Of a stretch of 34,110 bases of DNA, positions 10,105 through 19,020 are shown one piece after another. Each line of letters opens with the position of its first letter. Position 1 is the stretch's first letter. The position numbers and the translations under genes were made by a program. Source of the DNA: Metamycoplasma spumans ATCC 19526 (GTDB taxonomy: Bacteria > Bacillota_I > Bacilli_A > Mycoplasmatales > Metamycoplasmataceae); NCBI GenBank assembly GCA_000620005.1, contig JHVF01000011.1, forward strand, positions 1 through 34,110. The letters run 5' to 3'. The notes beneath the pieces were generated by a model. It did no database searches, was not told the DNA's origin, and saw nothing but the letters and a program-made list of their open reading frames with translations.

Positions 10105-10381
10105 TTTCATTTCCTCCAACAGCGTGAGATTTAATTTCTACTAATCTAAAGTGTTTTGTTTTTGAAAGAGGTCTTGTTTCTTGAATTTTAACAACATCTC
10201 CAACTTTAGCTTCATTTCTTTCGTCATGAACAGCAAACTTTTTAGATTTTTTGAAACGTTTTGAGTATAATGGGTGTTTTTCGTATGTTTCAACTACTAC
10301 GGTTACAGTTTTATCATTTTTTGTAGAAACAACTGTACCAACTAGAGTTTTACGACGATTTTCTCTTACTTGTGATTCCAT
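10097..10381 (-). CDS. rpsQ: 30S ribosomal protein S17
   Basis: This 94-aa OB-fold 16S-binding protein begins [20 protein letters not shown] and contains [26 protein letters not shown] and the conserved [16 protein letters not shown]. It overlaps the rplN start by 8 nt. Its own start shares one base with the rpmC stop (TAATG). It ends with TAG. Confidence 0.97.
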   Translation of the reverse strand: MESQVRENRRKTLVGTVVSTKNDKTVTVVVETYEKHPLYSKRFKKSKKFAVHDERNEAKVGDVVKIQETRPLSKTKHFRLVEIKSHAVGGNENA

Positions 10382-10581
10382 TATTTATCTCCTTCTGTTT
10401 TTTTAGCATTTAAAGCGGTTAATGTTCTAGCAATATCTTTTTTAACTAATTGGATTTTGTGAACTTGGTCTAATTGACGTGTTGCGTTTTTAAAACGTAA
10501 TGAAAATAATTCGGCTTTTAATTCAGCTAACAATGTTTGTAATTCTTTAACTGATTTTTCTTTTAATTCTGAGTAAGACAT
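10381..10581 (-). CDS. rpmC: 50S ribosomal protein L29
   Basis: This 66-aa helical protein lies at the tunnel exit, next to the SRP and trigger-factor docking site. [22 protein letters not shown] and [28 protein letters not shown] are typical. The stop TAA overlaps the rpsQ start by one base. It lies just after rplP (1-nt gap). Length is normal. Confidence 0.96.
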   Translation of the reverse strand: MSYSELKEKSVKELQTLLAELKAELFSLRFKNATRQLDQVHKIQLVKKDIARTLTALNAKKTEGDK

Positions 10582-10582
10582 A

Positions 10583-11023
10583 TTATAAAGCCTCCTTGTT
10601 TGTTGATTCGGTTACTTCTTTAGATACTATTTTTCAAGTAACTGGTAATTTGTGTCCGCCTAATCTTAAAGCGTCTTTCATGGTTTCAACTGTATTTCCC
10701 ATAACTTCGAACATAACTGTTCCTTCTTTAACAACTGCGAATCATGCATCAGGTGAACCTTTACCTGAACCCATACGAACACCAATAGGTTTACTTGTTT
10801 TTGACATGTGTGGGAAAATTTTAATAATAACTTTCCCTTCACGACCCATACGACGTGTAATAGCAATACGGGCAGCTTCAATTTGACGAGCACTAATTCA
10901 ATTTGAACTAGTTGATTTTAATCCGAATTCTCCAAATGAAACTGTATTATTTCTGTGAGCCTTTACCTTGTCATGACGGATACGGAACATTTTTCTGTGT
11001 TTAGTTCTTTTTGGTTGAAGCAT
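10583..11023 (-). CDS. rplP: 50S ribosomal protein L16
   Basis: This 146-aa protein organises the A-site tRNA region. The canonical start [18 protein letters not shown] is ATG 11021-11023. An upstream in-frame extension ([11 protein letters not shown]...) lies inside rpsC and is rejected. Two TGA-Trp codons occur, and [20 protein letters not shown] and [17 protein letters not shown] are conserved. The start is nested 23 nt inside the rpsC 3' end, an arrangement that favours coupled translation. Confidence 0.96.
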
Positions 11024-11729
11024 GTCTTTCACCGCCCTTTCTTGGTTTTCTTTCTCTTGCTTTTTCTTCAAAAGCGTTTTCTTGATTTTCACCTAAGATT
11101 TCTCCTAGTGAAACTCAAACTTTAACACCTAGAATACCGTAAGTGGTTTTAGCTGTTGTAACAGCGTAATCTACATCTTGTCTTAAAGTATGTAATTTCA
11201 TTTCACCTTCAGTATATCCTTCGGTTCTAGCCATATCAACACCGTTTAGACGGCCTGATACTGAGGTTTTAATACCTTTTGCTCCTGCTTTCATTGCACT
11301 TTTAATTGCAAATTTTTGAGCTAATCTGAAGCTTCCACGGTTTTCTAATTTAACCGCAATACCTTCGGCTAATAATCTAGCATTTAGATCTGGGTTTTTT
11401 AATTCGATAACTTCGATTGTGATGTTTGCGTTTTTGTTTCTAATAGCTTTTTTAAGTTCGCTGGTTAATAATTTAACATTTTCACCATTTGTTCCTAAAA
11501 ATGCTGCTGGTTTAGCTGTGTAAATATAAACGATAATGTGTCCAGATTGATCTCTTTTTAATTGAACATTTCCAATTTGATATTCACGAACTTTTTTATC
11601 AAAGAAGTCGTAAATTTTTTGATCTTCTAATAGTAAAGTAGAAAAATCTTTTTTATCTGCGTATCAAGTTGTGTTGTGGTTTTTTGTAATACCGTAACGG
11701 AATCCATTTGGATTAACTTTTTGACCCAT
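11001..11729 (-). CDS. rpsC: 30S ribosomal protein S3
   Basis: This 242-aa protein lines the mRNA entry tunnel and has helicase activity there. It begins [20 protein letters not shown], followed by TGA-Trp, a KH domain at about residues 60-110, and the C-terminal fold with [21 protein letters not shown] and [14 protein letters not shown]. The Lys/Arg/Glu-rich tail ends TKKN then TAA. Reading TGA as stop would hide the gene entirely. It shares one base with the rplV stop. Confidence 0.96.
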
Positions 11730-12121
11730 TATTTATCTCCTTTACTTAATAATTCAGCAGCTTCTTCAACTGAAGGTAATTCAGATACTTCAATGTAGAA
11801 GTGGCTTGTTCTTTTTAAAATTGAATATGCTCTACCTTGTGAGTGAGGTTGGAATCTTTTTAAAGTAGGTCCGTCATTAACAAGAATTTTTGTAACGTAA
11901 AGTTTTGTTGCATCAAGTCCAGCGTTATTTGTTGCGTTAGCAATAGCTGAGTGTAGAAGTTTAAGGATAATTTCTGAAGCTTTTTTGTTGGTTGTTTGTA
12001 AAATCACTAATGCTTGTGTTGTAGATTTGTAACGAATTAAATCAGCTACTAATCTTGCTTTTCTTGGGCTAATTCTTTGCATCTTAACTGATGCGTGAAC
12101 TGTTTTATCTAATAATGCCAT
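11729..12121 (-). CDS. rplV: 50S ribosomal protein L22
   Basis: This 130-aa protein has a long hairpin that narrows the exit tunnel and influences macrolide sensitivity. It begins MALLDKTVHASVKMQRISPRKARLVADLIR. The hairpin region shows KILVNDGPTLKRFQPHSQGRAYSILKRTSH. The stop overlaps the rpsC start (TAATG). It lies 2 nt after rpsS. Confidence 0.97.
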   Translation of the reverse strand: MALLDKTVHASVKMQRISPRKARLVADLIRYKSTTQALVILQTTNKKASEIILKLLHSAIANATNNAGLDATKLYVTKILVNDGPTLKRFQPHSQGRAYSILKRTSHFYIEVSELPSVEEAAELLSKGDK

Positions 12122-12123
12122 AA

Positions 12124-12399
12124 CTATTTTTTACCTTTATCAGCACCGTGACCGTTGAATGTTCTTGTAGGTGAAAATTCGCCTAATTTGTGTCCTACCA
12201 TGTCATTTGTAACAAAAACATCGATAAATGCATGTCCATTGTGAACTTGGAAGGTTAAACCAATAAATTCTGGGTAAATTGTTGAACGTCTTGATCAAGT
12301 TTTGATTGGACGTTTTGGTGCTTTATTTTCAATAATAGCCACAACTTTTTTCATTAAGTGATCATCAACAAATGGAGCTTTTTTTAGTGAACGTGCCAT
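12124..12399 (-). CDS. rpsS: 30S ribosomal protein S19
   Basis: This 91-aa head protein was translated by hand: [19 protein letters not shown], then [20 protein letters not shown] (Trp is TGA), [20 protein letters not shown] and [19 protein letters not shown], then TAG. This is a full-length S19. It overlaps the rplB stop by one base and lies 2 nt before rplV. Confidence 0.96.
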
Positions 12400-13244
12400 T
12401 ATTTATTTTCCTTTCTTCTTCTAATAATAAATTGATTTGATGCTTTCTTAGTTGCTCTTGTTTTAACTCCAAGTGCTTTCTTACCTCATGGAGTCATTGG
12501 ACTTTTTCTACCGATAGGTTGTCTACCTTCACCACCACCATGAGGGTGATCATTAGGGTTCATAGCAGAACCACGAACGGTAGGTCTGATTCCTCTTAAT
12601 CTGTTTCTTCCGGCTTTACCAATATTTACTAGTGAGTGTTCTTCATTACCAACTTCACCAATTGTTGCACGGCAAACACCTAAAACTTTTCTAACTTCGT
12701 TAGATTTTAATTTTAGAATTACATATCTTCCTGATTCGTCTTTACCTAAGATTTGAGCAGACGCACCAGCTGATCTAGCGATGATTCCACCTTGTTTAGG
12801 TTGTAATTCTATATTGTGAACAAGTGTACCTTCTGGCATGTTTTTTAGAGGCATGTGGTTACCTGGTTGGATATCAACATTTTCCCCTGATAAAATAACT
12901 TGTCCTACTTTAATACCCTTAGGGCTGATAATATATCTTTTTTCACCATCAGCATAAGCAACTAATGAAATATTTGCAGATCTGTTTGGATCGTATTCAA
13001 TAGTTTTAACTACTGCTGGAATATCGTCTTTGTATCTTTTGAAGTCTACAATACGGTAGAATCTTTTTAATCTACCACCGTGGTGACGAGTTGTGATTTT
13101 TCCTTGATTATTTCTTCCTGAATGTGTTGGAAGAGCTACTAATAATGATTTTTCTGGAGCGTGACCAGTTAAGTTAGCTTGATAATCAAGAGAAGACATA
13201 TTACGGCGACCATTGGTATATGCTTTAAACTTTTTAATAGCCAT
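12399..13244 (-). CDS. rplB: 50S ribosomal protein L2
   Basis: This 281-aa protein is a core part of the peptidyl-transferase neighbourhood. It begins [20 protein letters not shown] and carries [43 protein letters not shown] and the invariant [19 protein letters not shown] with [15 protein letters not shown]-Trp follows SPMTP, and the basic tail continues to RRRKENK then TAA, one base into rpsS. An unusually long 90-nt gap with inverted repeats separates it from rplW. Confidence 0.97.
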
Positions 13245-13281
13245 AATGTTTCTCCGTTTCTTAAAAATATTGTTTTCTTTT

Positions 13282-13336
13282 AAGATTATTATTTATTGAT
13301 TTTTAAATTAATCTTATAGTTTATTCAAGATTAATT
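13282..13336 (-). repeat. Overlapping inverted repeats between rplW and rplB
   Basis: A perfect 10-bp inverted repeat pairs 13306-13315 with 13327-13336 (loop 11 nt) and includes the end of rplW. A third copy of the arm at 13282-13288 can pair with the middle arm instead, so two mutually exclusive hairpins are possible. No T-run follows, so this is more likely a processing or stability element than a terminator. Confidence 0.5.
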
Positions 13337-13757
13337 ATTTAGTTTCTTTAGCTTTCTTTTCAGCTGCTTTTTTAATTTTTTCAGCTGCTTTTAATTCAGC
13401 TTCTGAAACTTCTTTTTCTGCTTTAGCTTCAGCTTTTTTAGCTTCTTCAGTAGCTTTTAAAGCATCTTTTGCCTCATCAGCAAATAAAACGATCTTAGAT
13501 TCTTTATCTAGATATACGACAGCTTTTTTAACTGCGTTTTTAAAACCAGAAAATCTTCCTAATCTAGCTGGTTTTTTATCATAGTTAATGATATTTACTT
13601 TTAAAACTTTAACATCAAAAATAAATTCAACTGCTTTTCTAACTTCAATTTTGTTTGTACGTTTATCAACAACAAATGTATATACGTTTTGTTCTGCTCT
13701 AGCGATTTCTGATTTTTCAGTTAAAACTGGATATTTAATAACTTCATTAATATTCAT
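13335..13757 (-). CDS. rplW: 50S ribosomal protein L23 with C-terminal extension
   Basis: This 140-aa protein lies at the tunnel exit and docks SRP and trigger factor. Residues 1-95 are the L23 fold: [39 protein letters not shown] and [22 protein letters not shown]. The remaining ~45 residues form an Ala/Lys/Glu-rich, likely helical tail that canonical L23 (about 95-100 aa) lacks. The start overlaps the rplD stop by one base, and a 90-nt spacer follows. Confidence 0.95.
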   Translation of the reverse strand: MNINEVIKYPVLTEKSEIARAEQNVYTFVVDKRTNKIEVRKAVEFIFDVKVLKVNIINYDKKPARLGRFSGFKNAVKKAVVYLDKESKIVLFADEAKDALKATEEAKKAEAKAEKEVSEAELKAAEKIKKAAEKKAKETK

Positions 13758-14719
13758 TATTTTGCCAACCCTTCTAGAACTTTAATATCATTTTCGCTAA
13801 TTACTAATACATCAGCTGCTAATAAAGCTTCAACAGATAAACTTGTAACTTTTGTGACATGAACGTTTGGTAAGTTTCTTGCTGAAGTAAATACTGTTTC
13901 ATTTGAAGAAACTAATAAAACGTTGTTTACATTTACTAATTCATCTTTTGCTAATTCTGTTAATAAAGCTCTTGTTGAAATTTTTTCTAATGCGTATTCT
14001 TTAACTAATACAGCCTTGTCGTTTGCTAATAAAGTTAATGCTGATAATAATGCATTTCTTCTAGCTTTTTTATTGATTTTTAGATTGTAGTTTCTTTCAG
14101 TTGTAGGACCGAATACTTTACCACCACCAACAAAAATAGGTGATCTTAAAGAACCTGTACGTGCGTTACCAGTGTGTTTTTGTGCTCATGGTTTTTTACC
14201 TGAACCACTAACTTCTCCACGGGTTTTTGTTTTGTGGGTAGCTAAACGTTTAGAACCTCTTTCTGATAAAATTGCATCAAAAATTGCTTGGCTATAAACT
14301 TTTTCTAATCCGAATACTGATTTTGGTAAGTTTGTTGTATTGAATAGTGGGTGTTTTGCGTTATCTTTTTTAACACTTGGAGTTTTAACTTTTGGAGTTG
14401 CTTTATCTACTAAATTTTCTTTTTCGATAAATTCAATAGCTTTAGTGTTTTCAACTTTGTTTTCGCTTACTTTTGAAACGATAACTTTTGCTTTTGCTAA
14501 ATCAACTGATCCACGGTATGCTCCATCACGGTGGAATCATACTCTTGTATCGTTTTTACTTTTTTCACTAACTTTGATAAATTCACCAACAGCTTCTAAA
14601 AAGTTTGCAAAATTTCCAGAAATTTTTTGGTTAGCTTTCTTAAAGTTAAATGAAATGTTTCTATCTGCATCAAATTTTTCAGAAATATAGTATTTTTCTA
14701 ATGTTGATTTTGTAGCCAT
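13757..14719 (-). CDS. rplD: 50S ribosomal protein L4 with N-terminal extension
   Basis: This protein is 320 aa where L4 is usually about 205-210. The core starts near residue 127 ([20 protein letters not shown]) and includes the tunnel-lining loop ([20 protein letters not shown], then [20 protein letters not shown]) and the C-terminal fold. The first ~125 residues ([20 protein letters not shown]...) are an added domain, with [19 protein letters not shown] after a TGA-Trp, then a Lys/Thr/Pro-rich linker. L4 regulates the S10 operon in E. coli; whether it does so here is unknown. Confidence 0.95.
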
Positions 14720-15519
14720 TATTTATTTTCTCCTTCTGATTTAGCAATTGCTTCATCTAATGCAGCTTTCATTTCTTTTAATGACATTTCCATGTTTAAT
14801 TCTAGGTTGTATTTTTTAGCAAGTTCAAAAATTTCATTTTTAGCTAAAGCTTCTTTTAAGTTTAGAAGTTTAATTGCTTCTTTCTTTTGAGATGATTTTT
14901 TAGCGTTTTTAATTACTAATAAAGCACCTTTAGCTCCTGGTACACTACCTTTGATTAATAAAAGATTATTTTCCACATCTTCTTTAACAACTTCTAAGTT
15001 TTGAATGGTAACTTGTTCGTGGCCTAAATGACCAGGCATTGTCATACCTTTTCAAACTCTGTTTCCAGAAATATCTCCTAAAGAACCGGTTTGTCTAATA
15101 GGTTGTGAACCACCACCACCACCGTGAGATTTAGGACCAATGTGTTGGTTTCATCTCTTAATGGTTCCGGCAAATCCTTTACCCTTAGAGATAGCTGTAA
15201 CATCAACGATGTCTCCAGCTTCAAATAATGAAGCATCTACAGTATCACCTAAGTTAAATCCAGACATATCACGGATTTCTTTAACGAAGCGCTTAGGTGT
15301 TGTGTTTGCTTGTTTGAAATAGTTAATTTCAGGTTTTTTAACTTGTGAATTTTTCTTATCTTCTACAGATAGTTGTGTTGCAACGTATCCATTTTTTTCT
15401 GAAGTAAGAACTTTAGTAACAACATTTGGTTTAACTTCAACTACTGTAACAGGAATTAATTTACCTTCAGCTGTGAATAGTTGAGTCATTCCAACTTTTC
15501 TTCCTAAGATTCCTTTCAT
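14719..15519 (-). CDS. rplC: 50S ribosomal protein L3 with C-terminal extension
   Basis: This 266-aa early-assembly protein has a finger that reaches the peptidyl-transferase centre. It begins [20 protein letters not shown] and includes [20 protein letters not shown], a TGA-Trp, then [20 protein letters not shown] and [20 protein letters not shown]. The body ends near residue 210. A further ~55 residues ([20 protein letters not shown]...) look helical and charged and are not in the usual L3. The stop overlaps the rplD start. Confidence 0.96.
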
Positions 15520-15563
15520 GATTTTCCTTTCTAAAATATTATTTAATAAATATCTAATAAGAT

Positions 15564-15603
15564 ATTAAATAAAAAAACAAATATCTGTTATTAGTTAACA
15601 GAT
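15564..15603 (-). terminator. Terminator-like hairpin between rpsJ and rplC
   Basis: On the minus strand a perfect 8-bp stem (15596-15603 with 15583-15590, 5-nt loop holding the rpsJ stop) is followed by ATTTGTTTTTTTATTT. It has the form of a weak intrinsic terminator inside the operon and could reduce transcription of downstream genes relative to rpsJ. Confidence 0.45.
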
Positions 15604-15896
15604 TTTAAGTTAATTTGAACACCAGCAGGCAAGTCTAATCTTTTTGCTTTGTCTACAAATGTTTCAGTAACGTTTGATAAAACGATTAAACGTTTGTGGG
15701 TTCTGCTTTCGAATTGTTCACGAGATTTTTTGTTAACGTGAACTGATCTTAAAATGGTAATAATTTCTTTACGAGTTGGTAAAGGAATTGGACCACTTAC
15801 TGTAGCTTTTTCAGCTTTTGCTAATAGAACGATTTTTTTAGAAGCATCTTCTACTAATTGAGCGTCAAAAGCTTTAACTTTTATTTCTAATTTCAT
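15591..15896 (-). CDS. rpsJ: 30S ribosomal protein S10
   Basis: This 101-aa small-subunit head protein is NusE in other bacteria, a partner in antitermination. It starts MKLEIKVKAFDAQLVEDASK at ATG 15894-15896, with AAGGAGAA 6 nt upstream. The longer frame (MWSYFKNEEGEQF...) runs through the leader and is rejected. The conserved GPIPLPTRKEIITILRSVHV, RTHKRLI and PAGVQINLKSVN are present. It is the first gene of the superoperon. Confidence 0.97.
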   Translation of the reverse strand: MKLEIKVKAFDAQLVEDASKKIVLLAKAEKATVSGPIPLPTRKEIITILRSVHVNKKSREQFESRTHKRLIVLSNVTETFVDKAKRLDLPAGVQINLKSVN

Positions 15897-15931
15897 AAAT
15901 TGTTCTCCTTCTTCATTTTTGAAGTAACTCC

Positions 15932-16006
15932 ACACGAGTTCTCGATTTTCGAGATGAACAACTAAGCTCGGCGTATCGTAACCTCGTGTTTCTAAGTTGT
16001 AGTTGC
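15932..16006 (-). promoter_or_regulatory. Structured leader of the S10 operon mRNA
   Basis: The predicted 5' leader (about 110 nt) can fold. An outer 7-bp stem pairs 15983-15989 with 15932-15938 (ACACGAG with CTCGTGT). Inside it, 15940-15945 pairs with 15949-15954 around a 3-nt loop. A further 6-nt complement (16000-16005 with 15959-15964) would cross the outer stem, as in a pseudoknot. Leaders at this position control r-protein synthesis in other bacteria, but this one is not recognisably homologous. Confidence 0.45.
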
Positions 16007-16013
16007 GTAAGTA

Positions 16014-16043
16014 ATTATAACAAATAATTTTTTTTTAGTTAAA
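16014..16043 (-). promoter_or_regulatory. Promoter of the ribosomal superoperon
   Basis: A perfect TATAAT lies on the minus strand at 16014-16019 with an upstream TGT giving an extended -10. TTTAAC at 16038-16043 is a weak -35 with a 17-nt spacer. Transcription would start near 16007, about 110 nt before the rpsJ ATG. Confidence 0.65.
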
Positions 16044-16222
16044 AATAGCATTTTTTTATTAAAAATCTAAAATCAAAGTGCGCTACCCGAATCTTCATTC
16101 ACTGCCGAAAAAGTGCATAAAAATTGATTAATTTCAAAAAAATACACTTTTAATGACTTGTCGCAAGGTTTTCGAGCTCGTTAATAATTGATAAAAACAA
16201 TTACAATTAAAAATATTTTATT

Positions 16223-16252
16223 TTGGTTTAAAATATTAATGCTAAATATATA
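16223..16252 (+). promoter_or_regulatory. Possible xfp promoter
   Basis: TTGGTT at 16223-16228 and TATATA at 16247-16252 have an 18-nt spacer and lie about 55 nt before the xfp ATG. The surrounding AT richness makes other -10 choices possible, so this is tentative. Confidence 0.35.
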
Positions 16253-16305
16253 TTATTAGCCTTTCAGATAAAATATCAATTTTTAATAATTATTAAGGAG
16301 AAAAG

Positions 16306-18696
16306 ATGAAATCTACAATTTTCGACGATGTTAAATATCTTGAAAAAATGGATAAATGATTTAGAGCAGCTAATTATATTAGTGTTGGTCAAATCTATCT
16401 AAGAAATAACCCATTACTTAGAAAACCTTTAACTCAAGATGATGTTAAATTATATCCAATTGGACACTGAGGAACAATTCCTGGACAAAACTTTATTTAT
16501 GTTCACTTAAACCGTGTAATTAATAAATATGATTTAGAAATGTTTTACATTGAAGGACCAGGTCACGGTGGACAAGTTATGATATCTAACTCATATTTAG
16601 ATGGATCATATACTGAAATTTACCCTCAAATTACCGAAGATGAAGCCGGATTACAAAAAATGTTTAAACGTTTCTCATTCCCTGGTGGAACAGCATCACA
16701 CGCCGCTCCCGAAACACCTGGATCAATTCATGAAGGTGGGGAATTGGGATACTCATTAAGCCACGCAACCGGAGCAATTCTAGATAACCCTAATTTAATT
16801 GCCGCTACTGTAATTGGAGATGGTGAAGCAGAAACCGGACCTCTAGCAGCTGGATGATTCTCAAATTCATTTATTAACCCAGTAAATGATGGAGCTGTAT
16901 TGCCAATTGTTCATTTAAATGGTGGAAAAATTTCAAACCCAACAATCTTATCAAGAAAACCAAGAGCAGAAGTTGAACTATACTTTAAAGGTATGGGATG
17001 AGACCCTATATTTGTTGAATGAGATGAAACAAAATCATACATGGATATGCATAAAGAAATGGCTGAACGTACAGATGAAGCTATTGAAAAAATCTTAAGC
17101 ATTTGAAAAGAGGCTCGTCAAAAATCTGCTGATGAAGCTAAAAGACCAAACTGACCAGTATTAATCGTTAGAACACCTAAGGGTTGAACAGGTCCTAAAA
17201 TGTGAAATAATGAAGCAGTTGAAGGAAGTTTCAGAGCTCACCAAGTTCCAATTCCTGTAAGTGCTTTCAAAATGGAAAAAATCGCTGATTTAGATGCGTG
17301 ATTAAGATCATACAAGCCAGAAGAATTATTTGACGAAAGCGGAAAAATATTTGAAGAAATCCGTGAAATAGCTCCAAAAGGTTTAAAAAGAATGGCAGTT
17401 CACCCAGTTACAAATGGTGGAATTAATGCTAAAGTTCTAAACATGGGTAATTGAGAAAAATTTGCTTTAGATATCAAAAAACCAGGTGAATTTAAAGCTC
17501 AAGACATGGTTGAATTAGGTAAATACATGGCCGAAGTTATGACATTAAATAAAGATAACTTTAGAGTATTTGGACCAGATGAAACTAAATCTAACCGTTT
17601 ATTTGCATTATTCGAAGTTACAAAACGTCAATGATTAGAAGAAGCTTCAACTAAATATGATGAATGAGTAGCGCCTGCAGGTAGAATTATTGATTCTCAA
17701 TTATCAGAACACCAAGCAGAAGGATTCTTAGAAGGATATGTTCTAACTGGACGTCACGGATTCTTCGCATCATATGAATCATTTTTAAGAGTAGTTGACT
17801 CAATGTTAACACAACACATGAAATGATTAAAAAAATCATTAGAATTACCTTGAAGAAAAGATTATCCATCGCTAAACGTTATTGCTACATCAACAGCATT
17901 CCAACAAGACCACAACGGATATACTCACCAAGATCCAGGTTTATTAGGACACTTAGCAGATAAAAGACCTGAATTAATTAGAGAATACCTACCAGGTGAT
18001 ACAAACACATTATTAGCAGTTATGGAAAAATCACTAGTTGATAGAAATGTAATTAACTTAATCGTCGCTTCAAAACAACCAAGAGAACAATTCTATACAG
18101 TTGAAGAAGCTAAAGAATTAGTTGAAAAAGGTTACAAGGTAATCGACTGAGCCTCAAATGTAGGCATTAATGAAGAACCAGATGTAGTATTTGTTGCATC
18201 AGGTGTTGAACCAAACCTAGAAACACTTGCAGCTATTAGCATTATGAACAAAGAATACCCACATCTAAAAATTAGATACGTAAATGTTGTTGACCTTTTA
18301 AAATTAAGATCTCAAAAGGTTGACCCACGTGGAATTTCAGATGAAGAATTCGACAAAGTGTTCACAAAAGATAAACCTGTCGTATTTGCATTCCATGGAT
18401 TCGAAGGTTTAATTAGAGATATCTTCTTTGACAGAAATAACCACAACTTAGTAGTTCACGGTTATAGAGAAAACGGAGATATTACTACAAGTTTCGACAT
18501 TCGTCAATTAAGTCACATGGACCGTTTCCACATAGCTAAAGATGCAGCTAACGCTATCTTTAAAAATGATGCAAAACCATTCATGGCAAAGATGGATCAA
18601 AAATTGGCTGATCATACTGCTTATATTCAAGAATATGGATATGATATGCCTGAAGTTGTTGACTGAAAATGAGAAAATATTAATAAAGAAAAATAA
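16306..18696 (+). CDS. xfp: Xylulose-5-phosphate / fructose-6-phosphate phosphoketolase
   Basis: This 796-aa thiamine-diphosphate enzyme splits xylulose-5-P (and often fructose-6-P) with phosphate to acetyl-phosphate plus a sugar phosphate. Acetyl-P can then yield ATP through acetate kinase. Motifs: [11 protein letters not shown] near residue 52, EGPGHGG at 83-89, the ThDP/Mg site GDGEAETGP at 171-179, [11 protein letters not shown], and C-terminal [13 protein letters not shown] and SKQPREQF. About 15 TGA codons are read as Trp. Length matches the family (about 790 aa). It has an AAGGAG ribosome-binding site and lies 65 nt before rpmE, divergent from the S10 operon. Such enzymes supply ATP in mycoplasmas with limited glycolysis. 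Confidence 0.95.
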
Positions 18697-18720
18697 CAAA
18701 ATCCTCATTTTATGGTAAAA

Positions 18721-18750
18721 TTGACCATAGTTAATTAACGTAAAAAATAT
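18721..18750 (+). promoter_or_regulatory. Possible rpmE promoter with inverted repeat
   Basis: TTGACC at 18721-18726 and AAATAT at 18745-18750 (18-nt spacer) lie just before the rpmE ribosome-binding site AGGAG (18751-18755). The -35 overlaps a 6-bp inverted repeat, TATGGT...ACCATA (18711-18728). That repeat could be an operator or a weak hairpin at the end of xfp. Confidence 0.35.
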
Positions 18751-18761
18751 AGGAGCACATT

Positions 18762-18974
18762 ATGAAAAAAGATTTACACCCAAATTACGGTCAAATCAAA
18801 GTTTCATGTTCATCATGTAATGCTGAATACGAATTTGGTTCAACCGCCGATAAAGCTAGTTTAGATGTTTGCTCTAATTGTCATGCATTCTACACAGGTA
18901 ACCGTACAGACGTTAAAGCTCGTGGTCGTGTAGAAAGATTCAACAAGATATTAGAAAAATCTAAAAAAAATTAG
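18762..18974 (+). CDS. rpmE: 50S ribosomal protein L31, zinc type
   Basis: This 70-aa protein bridges the central protuberance and the small-subunit head. It begins MKKDLHPNYGQIKVSCSSCN. CSSC and CSNC supply the zinc ligands of the C+ class, and HAFYTGNRTDVKARGRVERF is the conserved ending. It follows xfp on the same strand with a strong AGGAG site, and a terminator lies directly downstream. TAG stop. Confidence 0.97.
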   Translation: MKKDLHPNYGQIKVSCSSCNAEYEFGSTADKASLDVCSNCHAFYTGNRTDVKARGRVERFNKILEKSKKN

Positions 18975-18978
18975 CATA

Positions 18979-19012
18979 AAAAAACTCGTGAACTTAGCGC
19001 GAGTTTTTTTAT
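18979..19012. terminator. Bidirectional terminator between rpmE and the small peptide gene
   Basis: AAAACTCG at 18981-18988 pairs with CGAGTTTT at 19000-19007. The A-run before and T-run after give a stem plus U-tract on both strands. It ends rpmE on the plus strand and the convergent peptide gene on the minus strand. Confidence 0.85.
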
Positions 19013-19020
19013 TTTATAAT

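Larger units (their letters stand above)
15897..16305. other. Divergent 409-bp spacer between rpsJ and xfp
   Basis: No credible gene is visible on either strand. The left 120 bp hold the S10-operon promoter and leader. The right 80 bp hold the likely xfp promoter and an AAGGAG ribosome-binding site. The middle (about 16050-16200) is AT-rich but contains two less AT-rich islands, at about 16077-16116 and 16156-16182. The second has a small CTTG-TCG-CAAG hairpin and a TCGAGCTCG-type palindromic core. I cannot assign a function to these. Confidence 0.6.

Noticed and set aside
9736-10119. rplN starting at TTG 10119
   Set aside because: That codon lies on the Shine-Dalgarno sequence itself. The ATG at 10104 gives the standard 122-aa L14.
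10583-11092. A longer L16 beginning [11 protein letters not shown]
   Set aside because: The extra residues lie inside the rpsC frame in another register and are absent from L16. MLQPKR is the family start.
15591-15935. A longer S10 beginning MWSYFKNEEGEQF
   Set aside because: It would start within the structured leader. The canonical MKLEIKVKAF start has a well-spaced AAGGAG and gives the usual 101 aa.
16306-18696. Apparent decay of xfp, ileS, leuS, secY, lspA, lgt and uvrA into many short frames
   Set aside because: All breaks are TGA codons at conserved Trp positions. With the mycoplasma code each gene is one intact frame of normal length, so these are not pseudogenes.
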